Of a stretch of DNA of 6,631 nucleotides, positions 1 through 6,415 are shown piece after piece. The DNA comes from an uncultured Porphyromonadaceae bacterium (GTDB taxonomy: Bacteria; Bacteroidota; Bacteroidia; Bacteroidales; Muribaculaceae). Below the pieces are notes generated by a model, which saw nothing but the letters and a program-made list of their open reading frames with translations, ran no database searches and was not told the DNA's origin. Where the stretch lies: the NCBI GenBank assembly GCA_905193485.1, contig CAJJOX010000128.1:1-6631 (forward strand), in the 5' to 3' direction. Each line of letters opens with the position of its first letter. The stretch's first letter is position 1. The translations under genes and the position numbers were made by a program.

Positions 1-3000
1 CCGGCGGCGTCGCGGAGAGTAAGGTCGTTTATGTCGATGCGGCCGGGGGTGAGGCGCACGGAGTCGGTGGTTATATAAGTAGTGTTTGTGAAACCCAGAG
101 TGAGGCTGACATCCTCTCCATAAATGTCACCGACCATATCGATGAGTTTGAATGTTCCCCACAGGCGTGCCTTGCCGGTGGCGTAGCCGCTGATGTCGGA
201 GGCAAAGGCCGACATGTAGGGCCTGAGGAAACCAATTTCGATGCGGTCGGCATCAAACCTCATGTCGAGCGAATCGGCCATGGGAAATATCTCACCGTCG
301 ACATATGATTTCAAACCGTTAGGCTGGCGAATTTCAGCGATTATGGAAACTGCTTTCGTGTCGTTGACCCACTCGGAACGAAGCAGGGCGTCACCCATAA
401 GCGAATAATTGTAGGTCAGATCCTTGACCGTCAGCCCACGCGTGAAAGCCTTCGGCTCACGTGTAAGCAGCTGTGTGGCATATAATTTCCCGGAAGCGTT
501 TCCACCAAACATCGCAGTCGGGATGTTGAGAGTTTCAAACACATAGTCGAGATCGATGTCGCGGAGTGTAACTGCAATGGTGTCGGCCGGAGATTCGGAA
601 GCGCGTCCGTCGATAGTGATGAACTGCCTGTCGCGCCACACTTTGAAATCGCTGACGCTTATCTCTTTGCCTTCGATGGATATGACCGAAGGCTCGACGG
701 TCCAGACCGTATCGTTGAACACGGCCCGGCTCGGATTGAAAAGCAATTCTGTGCGGAGACGTCCGTCATCACGGCTGAACCGGGTGGTGAGGTTGATGTC
801 GCCGCTGTAGTCGCGCATCCGGCTCACCTTCCATTCGAGATGGGAATCGATCTGGTCGTTGCATGCTTCGGCCGTCGACGAAAGGATCATCGGTCCGTTT
901 TTAGTCGGCAGTGTTGTGGAAAAGAAAAGCTGTCCGCTTCCGGGGACACCGGAGGATTCGTCACCTCCGTTGACGGCAAGAGTGAGAGATGTGTTTTCAA
1001 TAAGTTTCCTTCCCTGAAGGAGATAAGGAGCGTCGAGGTTAAGCGACACGGCCTCGCGACTGCTGCTGAAATCGCCTCTGACGGCAATGGGGTCGATGAC
1101 CCTTACGGGAAACGCCACAAGCGGCGTCAGAGGTTCGAGTGTCTTGACGCGGATATCGTAGGTCAGCTCACAGCTTTGCCCGGGATCGGTGCTCAATGAA
1201 CGGTTGGCGGCCTCCGAACCGTTGCCCGAAAGCGCCGGAAGGATCCGCGCCAGAATCCGTTTGCCTACGAGCGGCAGCGACGCGAGATGGAATTTGCCTA
1301 TGACGGTGGCATCGGCTATCTCGCTTGTGACACTGATCGTATCGGCATCGTCGGAGCGGACGGCCGCCAGGCGGATGTCGTCAAGAGTCATCGCGTCAAC
1401 GCCGGGCTGTTCGACAACAACACGGTCGATATTGACATAGCCCTCCATATCGTCGGGCGTGATGCCTGATAGCATGGCATCGAGAGAAACCGAAAGGCGC
1501 CGTCCATGATGAGCCTGACTTCCCTGCCCCAGCATATCGAGATCGAAACCGCGTATGTCGGCCGACAGATCGAGGCTTCTGTGCCGCCCGATATTGGCGA
1601 TTGCCTCAACGTCGGCGTAAAGCACGGCATTGTCGGCCGAAAGGACAGCCGACACGTCATTGCCCTTCTTGCCCGCATGGAGAGTCATGTCGTCAAGTGT
1701 TTTTCCATTGACAATGACCGAGGCTATGTCAAGGTCGAGCGTCCCGTCGGGCAATCCCGGATTAAGCGTCATGTCGAAATCGGCTTCGGCGTTGAGTCCG
1801 TCGACTGCTCCGAGCGGATTTTTCAGACCGTCCATGAGCCTTACACCGCTGAATTCTTCGAGTGATAGCGAACCGGCGATCGCGACAGGCGAGAAAGTGC
1901 TGTCGGCACGGCGCACGCGGTGATAGCCGACATCAATGTGTGCTTCGCCGACTTCGGAAAGCAAATATCCGTTTAGCGAACCGTCAAGGAGCGAGCCTTT
2001 GAAAGAGCCCACGGCCGACAGATCGCCAAGATTCTCAACCATCCTGCGCGCGTCACCTTCCATTTTGCGGAATCGGGAAGCCGCCTCCATCGCCCGACGG
2101 CCGTTGAAATTCACGTTGAATTCGGGGAAATCAAACGCCGGATCGCCGTCGGCAAAAATATGTTCGACACTGCCTGCCGTGACAAAACCGGCGCCTTGAT
2201 CGGAAATCAGTTTCAATGCCGGGATGTCGAGCCGGGCGGCGTCGCCATTAACATGCAGCTGTACATCGAAAACCATGTTCATGCCGTCGAGTTGCGGCAT
2301 GAATGGCTCAAAATCGGCCGTAGCCAGCCGGCTGCCGGGCATCAGGTGGAAATCGAAGTGCATGTCGCGCCAGTGTTTTTTAAGATCATCAAAACCATTG
2401 TAGCGCATCGACTGGTCATTGACGATAAAACGCGAACGGGGAAGAGCCAGTTCGAAATCACTTATGTCGAGAAAAGTAGAAGCGACATGAAATTTTCCCG
2501 ACAGCGAACTCAGGACAAAACCGGAGCGCTCATTGAAAGCAAGACGCCGGAGGTCGATGATGAAGTCATCGTTTTTGATTTGCGGCAACTGCACGTCGGC
2601 TCTCAGTCCGGTGATTCCTATATGGTTGGGATCAAATCCGGAAGTCACCGGAGATTCGTCCAGCACATCGTATGACACGGATGAGGTGCGGATGACGACG
2701 GTGTTGATGCGGAAATCGAATTTTGTGGGAGGTTTTGATTTGTCTTTAGGGGAAAGCGCATTGATGATCGGCTGTATGTTGAGCGGCGCTCCTATCGAGT
2801 CACGGTAAATGCGGGCGTCCATGCCGATAATCTCGGCATAGTCGAGCACTATGCGGTCGCGGGCCACATAGTCCCACAGGTTCAGACCGGCTCCGAGGCG
2901 CTTCACATTCAGGCAAGGCTTGCCTATGGAATCGCTCACTGTAACGCCATGAAGCGTGACTCGATTGAACGGAGAAATCGAGATATAATCGATTTTGACA

Positions 3001-3161
3001 TCAACAGTCAGAAGTCTGGAGAGTTCGGTTTCGGCACGGCGGCACAGCCATTTCTGCACCGAAGGCAGCGAGAGGGCTACGTAGAGCGAGGCCGGCAATA
3101 TAAAAGCCAGTGCGATCAGAGTCACGACCAGAGCCCTTGATATCTTATAGAACCTCTTCAT
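1..3161 (-). CDS. TamB/AsmA-like outer-membrane biogenesis protein, N-terminal 1053 residues (3' end outside window)
   Basis: Reading the minus strand from the ATG at 3161-3159 gives one open frame of 1053 codons that reaches position 1 with no stop, so the gene is cut by the window edge. Residues 1-9 are basic (MKRFYKISR) and about residues 10-32 form a hydrophobic segment, which gives an inner-membrane signal anchor with a periplasmic body. Directly after it comes the pattern typical of AsmA/TamB N-termini: LPSVQKWL, then an Ala/Leu helix, then short beta strands ending in VTLHGVTVSD. The rest is a long run of amphipathic beta strands rich in Asp, Ser, Leu and Val, with repeated phrases such as 'DISDFELALP' and 'DLDIASVIVNG', as in the beta-helical groove of TamB/AsmA proteins. 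Known family members span the envelope and are linked to lipid transport or outer-membrane protein assembly. The C-terminal DUF490/TamB domain that would decide between TamB and another AsmA-like protein lies outside the window. Bacteroidota homologues are often about 1400-1700 residues long. No strong Shine-Dalgarno precedes the start (only AGGA, 8 nt upstream), which is normal for Bacteroidota. Confidence 0.88.
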   Translation of the reverse strand, partial: MKRFYKISRALVVTLIALAFILPASLYVALSLPSVQKWLCRRAETELSRLLTVDVKIDYISISPFNRVTLHGVTVSDSIGKPCLNVKRLGAGLNLWDYVARDRIVLDYAEIIGMDARIYRDSIGAPLNIQPIINALSPKDKSKPPTKFDFRINTVVIRTSSVSYDVLDESPVTSGFDPNHIGITGLRADVQLPQIKNDDFIIDLRRLAFNERSGFVLSSLSGKFHVASTFLDISDFELALPRSRFIVNDQSMRYNGFDDLKKHWRDMHFDFHLMPGSRLATADFEPFMPQLDGMNMVFDVQLHVNGDAARLDIPALKLISDQGAGFVTAGSVEHIFADGDPAFDFPEFNVNFNGRRAMEAASRFRKMEGDARRMVENLGDLSAVGSFKGSLLDGSLNGYLLSEVGEAHIDVGYHRVRRADSTFSPVAIAGSLSLEEFSGVRLMDGLKNPLGAVDGLNAEADFDMTLNPGLPDGTLDLDIASVIVNGKTLDDMTLHAGKKGNDVSAVLSADNAVLYADVEAIANIGRHRSLDLSADIRGFDLDMLGQGSQAHHGRRLSVSLDAMLSGITPDDMEGYVNIDRVVVEQPGVDAMTLDDIRLAAVRSDDADTISVTSEIADATVIGKFHLASLPLVGKRILARILPALSGNGSEAANRSLSTDPGQSCELTYDIRVKTLEPLTPLVAFPVRVIDPIAVRGDFSSSREAVSLNLDAPYLLQGRKLIENTSLTLAVNGGDESSGVPGSGQLFFSTTLPTKNGPMILSSTAEACNDQIDSHLEWKVSRMRDYSGDINLTTRFSRDDGRLRTELLFNPSRAVFNDTVWTVEPSVISIEGKEISVSDFKVWRDRQFITIDGRASESPADTIAVTLRDIDLDYVFETLNIPTAMFGGNASGKLYATQLLTREPKAFTRGLTVKDLTYNYSLMGDALLRSEWVNDTKAVSIIAEIRQPNGLKSYVDGEIFPMADSLDMRFDADRIEIGFLRPYMSAFASDISGYATGKARLWGTFKLIDMVGDIYGEDVSLTLGFTNTTYITTDSVRLTPGRIDINDLTLRDAA

Positions 3162-3174
3162 AGCAATATTCCTA

Positions 3175-3182
3175 CAAATTTA
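3175..3182 (-). promoter_or_regulatory. Possible Bacteroidota -7 promoter element upstream of the tamB-like gene
   Basis: On the minus strand this octamer reads TAAATTTG, an exact match to the Bacteroidota sigma-ABfr -7 consensus TAnnTTTG. It lies 13 nt upstream of the ATG at 3161, so the predicted transcript would have a leader of only about 10 nt. I do not see a well-placed -33 TTTG/TTG box: the nearest TTG begins about 15 nt upstream of the octamer, which is closer than the usual 19-23 nt spacing. With only one of two boxes present the call is tentative. Confidence 0.4.
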
Positions 3183-3191
3183 GGCATTTTC

Positions 3192-3213
3192 CCGCAATAA
3201 TCCGTGTTTGCGG
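3192..3213. repeat. Short inverted repeat upstream of the possible tamB promoter
   Basis: CCGCAA at 3192-3197 and TTGCGG at 3208-3213 are perfect 6-bp inverted arms separated by 10 nt. On the minus strand the repeat ends 9 nt upstream of the TAAATTTG element, where the -33 region would be expected. It could be an operator or a chance match. A 6-bp stem with a 10-nt loop and no following T-run is a poor terminator. Confidence 0.3.
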
Positions 3214-3304
3214 CCTTAATGTGACAGCGACAGGCCTGCGAAACGATGAAATCGGCCATATCGTTGTCGTCACGATCACAGACAAGGCTGAAAAAGCGGG
3301 AAAA

Positions 3305-5791
3305 TCATGAAGGATCGACATCATAATAGACTATGGCTGTTTTGGCAGCCGGCATACCGGAAGTGCGCATCTCGACTATGGACTGCCGCATTATTTCCTT
3401 GACTTTTTTCATCGATGCCTCGATCTCGATCTTTAACATCAGTTTGCGGATGTAGAGTGTCTGAACACGGCCGACAGCAGGCTCCTCGGGACCGAACACG
3501 CGGTTTCCGAAGAGCTGACGCAGCCGATGGCCGTAGGCCACGGCGAGCTCGTCGACAGCACGACGGTCGCGATGCTTGATGTAAATGTATATCACGCGAG
3601 TGAACGGAGGATAATTGAAGCGTCGGCGCTCGGCCAGCTCATCGGCATAGAATCCCTCATAGTCATGAGCCATGACGAATGGGAAAATGGGATGGCCGGG
3701 GCAACGTGTCTGTATGGCGACAATGCCGCGTGTGTCGCGCCGTCCGGCCCGTCCGGCCACTTGCGACATCATGTTGAACGCACGCTCGGAGGCACGGAAA
3801 TCGGGCTGATTAATGAGTGCGTCGGCATTGACGATAGCAACCGCCCTGACATTACCGAAATCGAGGCCTTTGGTCACCATCTGGGTTCCGACAAGGATAC
3901 GAGCCTTTCCTTGCGAGAAGTCGGAGATTATGTTTTCATAGCCATCCTTGTTGCGCGTTGTATCGAGATCCATCCTCAGCGTGGGCACATCGCCAAAAGC
4001 CCCGGCCACCTCATCGGCCATACGTTCGGTGCCGTAGCCATGGATCTCCATGGCGGGCTCGCGGCATGCGGGGCACACCTTAGGGAGCGGATAAACGGCT
4101 CCACAATAATGGCATACGAGCCGGTCAATGCCTTTATGATAGGTGAGCGACACGTCGCAGTGCTCGCATTTGGGAGTGTAGGCGCACATCCTGCAGGAGG
4201 CGACCGGAGCATATCCGCGCCTGTTGAGAAAGACTATCGCCTGCGAAGATCCGTCAGCCACAGCATCGCGCACCAGCTTCATCGTTTCGGCTGCAAGAGC
4301 ACCGTGCATCAGACCCTGACGGCGAGCCTTGGTAGTGTCGACGAGCCGCATCTCGGGGAGCTCGACGCCCGAAAAGCGCTGTCGGAGAGAAACCAGTCCG
4401 TAGCGTCCGGAACATGCCTTATAGAAAGTGTCGACAGCCGGTGTCGCACTGCCAAGCAACGTTTTGGCGCCATGCATCCGGGCGAGCACCATAGCCGTAT
4501 CACGCCCGTTGTAACGCGGAGCGGGATCCTGTTGTTTGTAACTCGATTCATGCTCCTCGTCGACGATTACAAGTCCCAGCGAAGCAAACGGGAGAAATAT
4601 GGCGGAGCGGGCGCCGATCACAACGACCGGATCGCTTCCGGAAAGGATTTTACGATAGATGTCGACCCGTTCGTTGTCGGAAAATTTTGAATGGTATATC
4701 ACAACCTTGTCGCCGAACACACGCTGGAGCCGGGCGGTAAGTTGTGTGGTGAGCGCTATCTCAGGCACAAGCATCAGAGCCTGCCGTCCCTGTTTCAACA
4801 CGAAATCTATCAGATGGATATATATCTCCGTCTTACCGCTTGAGGTGACGCCGTGCAGAAGCGTAACGTCTTTTTCGAGCCAGGAACGGTGGATCGCTTT
4901 CAGAGCCTCGTCCTGAGCCTCACTCAGTTTCGGGAGCGATCCCGTCACCATGCCCTGAAAACTGAAGCGGTTGACGGCACGCTTGTAGAATTCGATCAGG
5001 CCTTTGTCGGCAAGCTGTCTGAGCACCGGCCGCGTGAGTCCCGTGCGTTCGAGAAGGCTGTCCTGAGTCACTTCTCGCAATTCGGTGCCGCGCTGCATGA
5101 ATCCCGACATGGATATCAATGCCTGAAAGGCCTGTTGCTGACGCACCTGCGATGCCATCGAAATTCTGGCGAACGCCTCGCGCAGAGCATCGCTGTCGCC
5201 TCGTTCCACCAGAAGGCGCACATAAGTGACCGTGCGCGATGTGTAGCGTTCCACCATCTTTTCGGATATGATCACCGCGCCTTTTTCGAGCATCGCCGTG
5301 GCTATGGCACTGACGCCGGTGAACCCCGTGGCCTTCTCAATCTCCGCCACCCGCATGCGCCGCGCTTCGTGGGCAAGCACCTGAATAATCACCGTTTCGC
5401 GCTCCGACAGAGGCTTATCGGGTTCGGGCTCATAGTCGGGATTGGGTTCGATAAATGTTTCACTTTCCACTTTCAGCGCCGCCGGCAACGCGGCTCTGAG
5501 CAGATCGCCGGGAGTGCAGAGATAATAGTCGGCCACCCAATTCCATAGCTGTAGCTGCGGGCGGCGCACTATCGGCTCGTCGTCGAGCGCCGACACAATC
5601 TCCTTCACCTCAAAACCGCCTTCGGGCGGATGCGATCCGAGTGCCACAACGATGCCGGTGTAGAATTTCCGCTGGCCAAACGGCACAATGACCCTATGGC
5701 CGGGGCGCACACGCACGGCGAGATCACGTGGCACGGCATAGCTAAACGTTCCGGCAAGAGGCAGTGGCAAAAGTACTTCGGCGTAGGTCAT
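3305..5791 (-). CDS. priA: Primosomal protein N' (replication restart helicase PriA)
   Basis: PriA is a 3'-to-5' superfamily 2 DNA helicase. It recognises stalled or collapsed forks and D-loops and starts reloading of the DnaB helicase. I place the start at the ATG at 5791-5789, giving 828 residues beginning MTYAEVLLPLPLAGTFSYAVP, the usual start of the PriA 3'-DNA-binding domain (about 1-100). The frame is open 14 codons further up to a TTG at 5833, but those residues do not resemble the family. Numbering from the ATG, the motifs in order are: winged-helix region about 130-280; Walker A GVTSSGKTE 314-322; Walker B DEEH 411-414; SAT motif 448-450; eight zinc-binding cysteines 533, 536, 542, 545, 560, 563, 573 and 576 in four CxxC pairs; motif V GTQMVTKGLDF 635-645; motif VI QVAGRAGR 677-684; and a C-terminal domain ending near YYDVDPS. 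Nothing is missing. The start lies 38 nt after the NUDIX stop on the same strand, so the two genes may be co-transcribed. No Shine-Dalgarno is evident. Confidence 0.98.
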   Translation of the reverse strand: MTYAEVLLPLPLAGTFSYAVPRDLAVRVRPGHRVIVPFGQRKFYTGIVVALGSHPPEGGFEVKEIVSALDDEPIVRRPQLQLWNWVADYYLCTPGDLLRAALPAALKVESETFIEPNPDYEPEPDKPLSERETVIIQVLAHEARRMRVAEIEKATGFTGVSAIATAMLEKGAVIISEKMVERYTSRTVTYVRLLVERGDSDALREAFARISMASQVRQQQAFQALISMSGFMQRGTELREVTQDSLLERTGLTRPVLRQLADKGLIEFYKRAVNRFSFQGMVTGSLPKLSEAQDEALKAIHRSWLEKDVTLLHGVTSSGKTEIYIHLIDFVLKQGRQALMLVPEIALTTQLTARLQRVFGDKVVIYHSKFSDNERVDIYRKILSGSDPVVVIGARSAIFLPFASLGLVIVDEEHESSYKQQDPAPRYNGRDTAMVLARMHGAKTLLGSATPAVDTFYKACSGRYGLVSLRQRFSGVELPEMRLVDTTKARRQGLMHGALAAETMKLVRDAVADGSSQAIVFLNRRGYAPVASCRMCAYTPKCEHCDVSLTYHKGIDRLVCHYCGAVYPLPKVCPACREPAMEIHGYGTERMADEVAGAFGDVPTLRMDLDTTRNKDGYENIISDFSQGKARILVGTQMVTKGLDFGNVRAVAIVNADALINQPDFRASERAFNMMSQVAGRAGRRDTRGIVAIQTRCPGHPIFPFVMAHDYEGFYADELAERRRFNYPPFTRVIYIYIKHRDRRAVDELAVAYGHRLRQLFGNRVFGPEEPAVGRVQTLYIRKLMLKIEIEASMKKVKEIMRQSIVEMRTSGMPAAKTAIVYYDVDPS

Positions 5792-5829
5792 ATCATTGAT
5801 CGGGCAAGAGAGTGCGGCGACATTTGATG

Positions 5830-6282
5830 TCAACGGGATGACGCCTTGTCGGGAAGACCAACAGGCAATCCGCGGCCGGAAAGATAGAAATAACGCCAGA
5901 GGGGCGCGAGCATGAGCGACTGCTTCATGCTGTCGGACATCATCAGATCAAGCAATTCGTCGCGCGAGAAAGTCATCACGCTTATCATCTCCGTCGGGTC
6001 GAGGTGCTGTGTTCCGGTGGGCACCACATCCTCCGCAAGAAAACAGTAGGTGAGATTGTCGGTAGTGGAGGGATTTCCGCTGATGACGCATTGCAGTGTC
6101 CAGCGGCCACCGGTGTAGCCCGTTTCTTCGAGCAGCTCGCGCCGTGCGGCCTCGAGCGGCTCCTCCCCTTTCTCGACCACGCCGGCGCAAAGCTCCGTCG
6201 ACATGCATCCGAGGCCGTGGCGATACTGCCTGACCATGACAAACCTGCCTTCGGCGGGGTTGGCGCTCACAATTAACCCCAA
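5830..6282 (-). CDS. NUDIX hydrolase, ADP-ribose/ADP-sugar pyrophosphatase type, N-terminus missing
   Basis: The frame encodes a Nudix fold with a complete, perfect Nudix box (G-x5-E-x7-REL-x-EE-x-GY). Numbered from the TTG at 6282-6280, it runs from G34 to Y56 with E40, R48, E49, E52 and E53, the Mg2+-binding catalytic residues. Flanking blocks FVMVRQYRHGLG, TELCAGVVEKG, GNPSTTDNLTYCFLAEDV and APLWRYFYLSG match Bacteroidales NUDIX proteins of about 170-190 residues, as I recall them. Such enzymes typically cleave ADP-ribose or related nucleoside-diphosphate compounds to AMP plus a sugar phosphate; the true substrate cannot be read from sequence. The expected first roughly 45 residues are absent. 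There is no ATG in this position; only TTG (6282) or GTG (6270) could start it. Further upstream the frame passes through codons of an A/T tract (mostly Phe and Leu) to a TAA at 6312-6310. The frame therefore looks cut at its 5' end, probably by an assembly joint, rather than naturally short. The TGA stop at 5832-5830 lies 38 nt before priA. Confidence 0.85.
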   Translation of the reverse strand: MGLIVSANPAEGRFVMVRQYRHGLGCMSTELCAGVVEKGEEPLEAARRELLEETGYTGGRWTLQCVISGNPSTTDNLTYCFLAEDVVPTGTQHLDPTEMISVMTFSRDELLDLMMSDSMKQSLMLAPLWRYFYLSGRGLPVGLPDKASSR

Positions 6283-6303
6283 AAGAAAAATTAAAAAAAA
6301 AAA
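6270..6303. other. Probable junction between unrelated DNA segments (chimeric assembly or recombination point)
   Basis: To the left, the minus-strand frame reads as a good NUDIX protein up to about residue 5-9 (codons near 6270), then loses all family resemblance. To the right, the DNA is A/T-rich, including an 11-A run at 6293-6303, and leads into a plus-strand promoter, Shine-Dalgarno and coding start of Firmicutes type. By hand count the stretch 6281-6411 is only about one quarter G+C, against roughly half or more in the coding DNA on the left. Change of strand, composition, signal type and inferred taxon all fall within the same few tens of bases. The exact joint cannot be fixed from one sequence. 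Confidence 0.65.
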
Positions 6304-6315
6304 TGTAAATTATGC

Positions 6316-6344
6316 TTGACAAAACTAAAAATGTAATGTATGAT
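6316..6344 (+). promoter_or_regulatory. Consensus sigma-70/sigma-A promoter
   Basis: TTGACA at 6316-6321 is a perfect -35 box. TATGAT at 6339-6344 differs from the -10 consensus at one position, and the spacer is exactly 17 nt. A/T-rich DNA with an 11-A run at 6293-6303 sits just upstream, where an UP element would lie. The predicted transcription start is near 6350-6352, leaving a leader of about 23 nt before the first ATG (6374). This architecture is standard for Firmicutes and Proteobacteria housekeeping sigma factors. It is not the TTTG/TAnnTTTG type used by Bacteroidota, which disagrees with the genes to the left. Confidence 0.85.
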
Positions 6345-6355
6345 TAACATGAACT

Positions 6356-6366
6356 AAGGAGGGAGG
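6356..6366 (+). promoter_or_regulatory. Strong Shine-Dalgarno sequence for the 13-codon leader ORF
   Basis: AAGGAGG at 6356-6362 is followed by a second GGAGG at 6362-6366, the latter 7 nt upstream of the ATG at 6374. Both pair well with the anti-Shine-Dalgarno end of 16S rRNA. Such a strong site is typical of Firmicutes and rare in Bacteroidota. Confidence 0.75.
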
Positions 6367-6373
6367 GGGAAAA

Positions 6374-6415
6374 ATGATAAAAAATAAAATCGCAGAAAGG
6401 TTGATTAAGCGATGA
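6374..6415 (+). CDS. Possible 13-residue leader peptide, translationally coupled to the next gene
   Basis: An ATG correctly spaced after the strongest ribosome-binding site of the window opens a 13-codon frame, MIKNKIAERLIKR, ending in TGA at 6413-6415. The stop overlaps the next start codon in an ATGA arrangement (6412-6415), the classic geometry for translational coupling or re-initiation. The peptide is basic (6 of 13 residues Lys or Arg). It contains no run of a single amino acid, and no alternative hairpins are apparent, so an amino-acid-sensing attenuator is not supported. It may be a coupling device or a fortuitous frame; I recognise no homologue. Confidence 0.4.
   Translation: MIKNKIAERLIKR

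Larger units (their letters stand above)
3162..3304. other. Intergenic gap between priA and the tamB-like gene
   Basis: This is a 143-nt non-coding stretch between the priA stop and the start of the tamB-like gene, both on the minus strand. It contains the possible -7 element and inverted repeat listed separately. It also contains a weak imperfect inverted repeat (arms about 3221-3231 and 3263-3273, with mismatches) around a small CGAT-GAA-ATCG hairpin at 3244-3254. No stem followed by a T-run is visible on the minus strand, so a classical intrinsic terminator for priA is not supported. Whether the tamB-like gene is transcribed separately rests mainly on the promoter-like element. Confidence 0.7.

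Noticed and set aside
1388..1678. A 96-codon minus-strand frame inside the tamB-like gene
   Set aside because: It is in a different frame from the continuous large gene and has a Cys/Arg/Ser/Met-rich composition typical of an off-frame reading.
556..2808. Several plus-strand frames of 80-170 codons opposite the left-hand gene
   Set aside because: The minus strand carries one uninterrupted 1053-codon TamB/AsmA-like frame across the whole stretch. The plus-strand frames are broken, overlapping and low in complexity (Ser/Arg-rich).
3221..3273. Imperfect inverted repeat (GTGACAGCGAC / GTTGTCGTCAC) as a priA terminator
   Set aside because: It has mismatches and G-T positions that do not pair in the minus-strand transcript, and no T-run follows, so it is not a convincing terminator.
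3527..4690. A 387-codon open frame on the plus strand, antisense to priA
   Set aside because: It lies wholly inside the unmistakable priA gene. Its translation shows no recognisable domain and is rich in His, Gly and Arg, as expected for a shadow of a G+C-rich gene. It has no promoter or ribosome-binding site of its own.
4853..5548. A 231-codon open frame on the plus strand, also antisense to priA
   Set aside because: This is a shadow frame rich in His, Arg and Phe with no family resemblance, opposite the conserved PriA N-terminal and winged-helix region.
5948..6322. A 124-codon minus-strand frame overlapping the NUDIX gene and extending further upstream
   Set aside because: I considered whether it might supply the missing NUDIX N-terminus by frameshift. 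It starts with a poly-Phe stretch from the A-tract and then becomes Arg-rich off-frame sequence with no Nudix-like strands.
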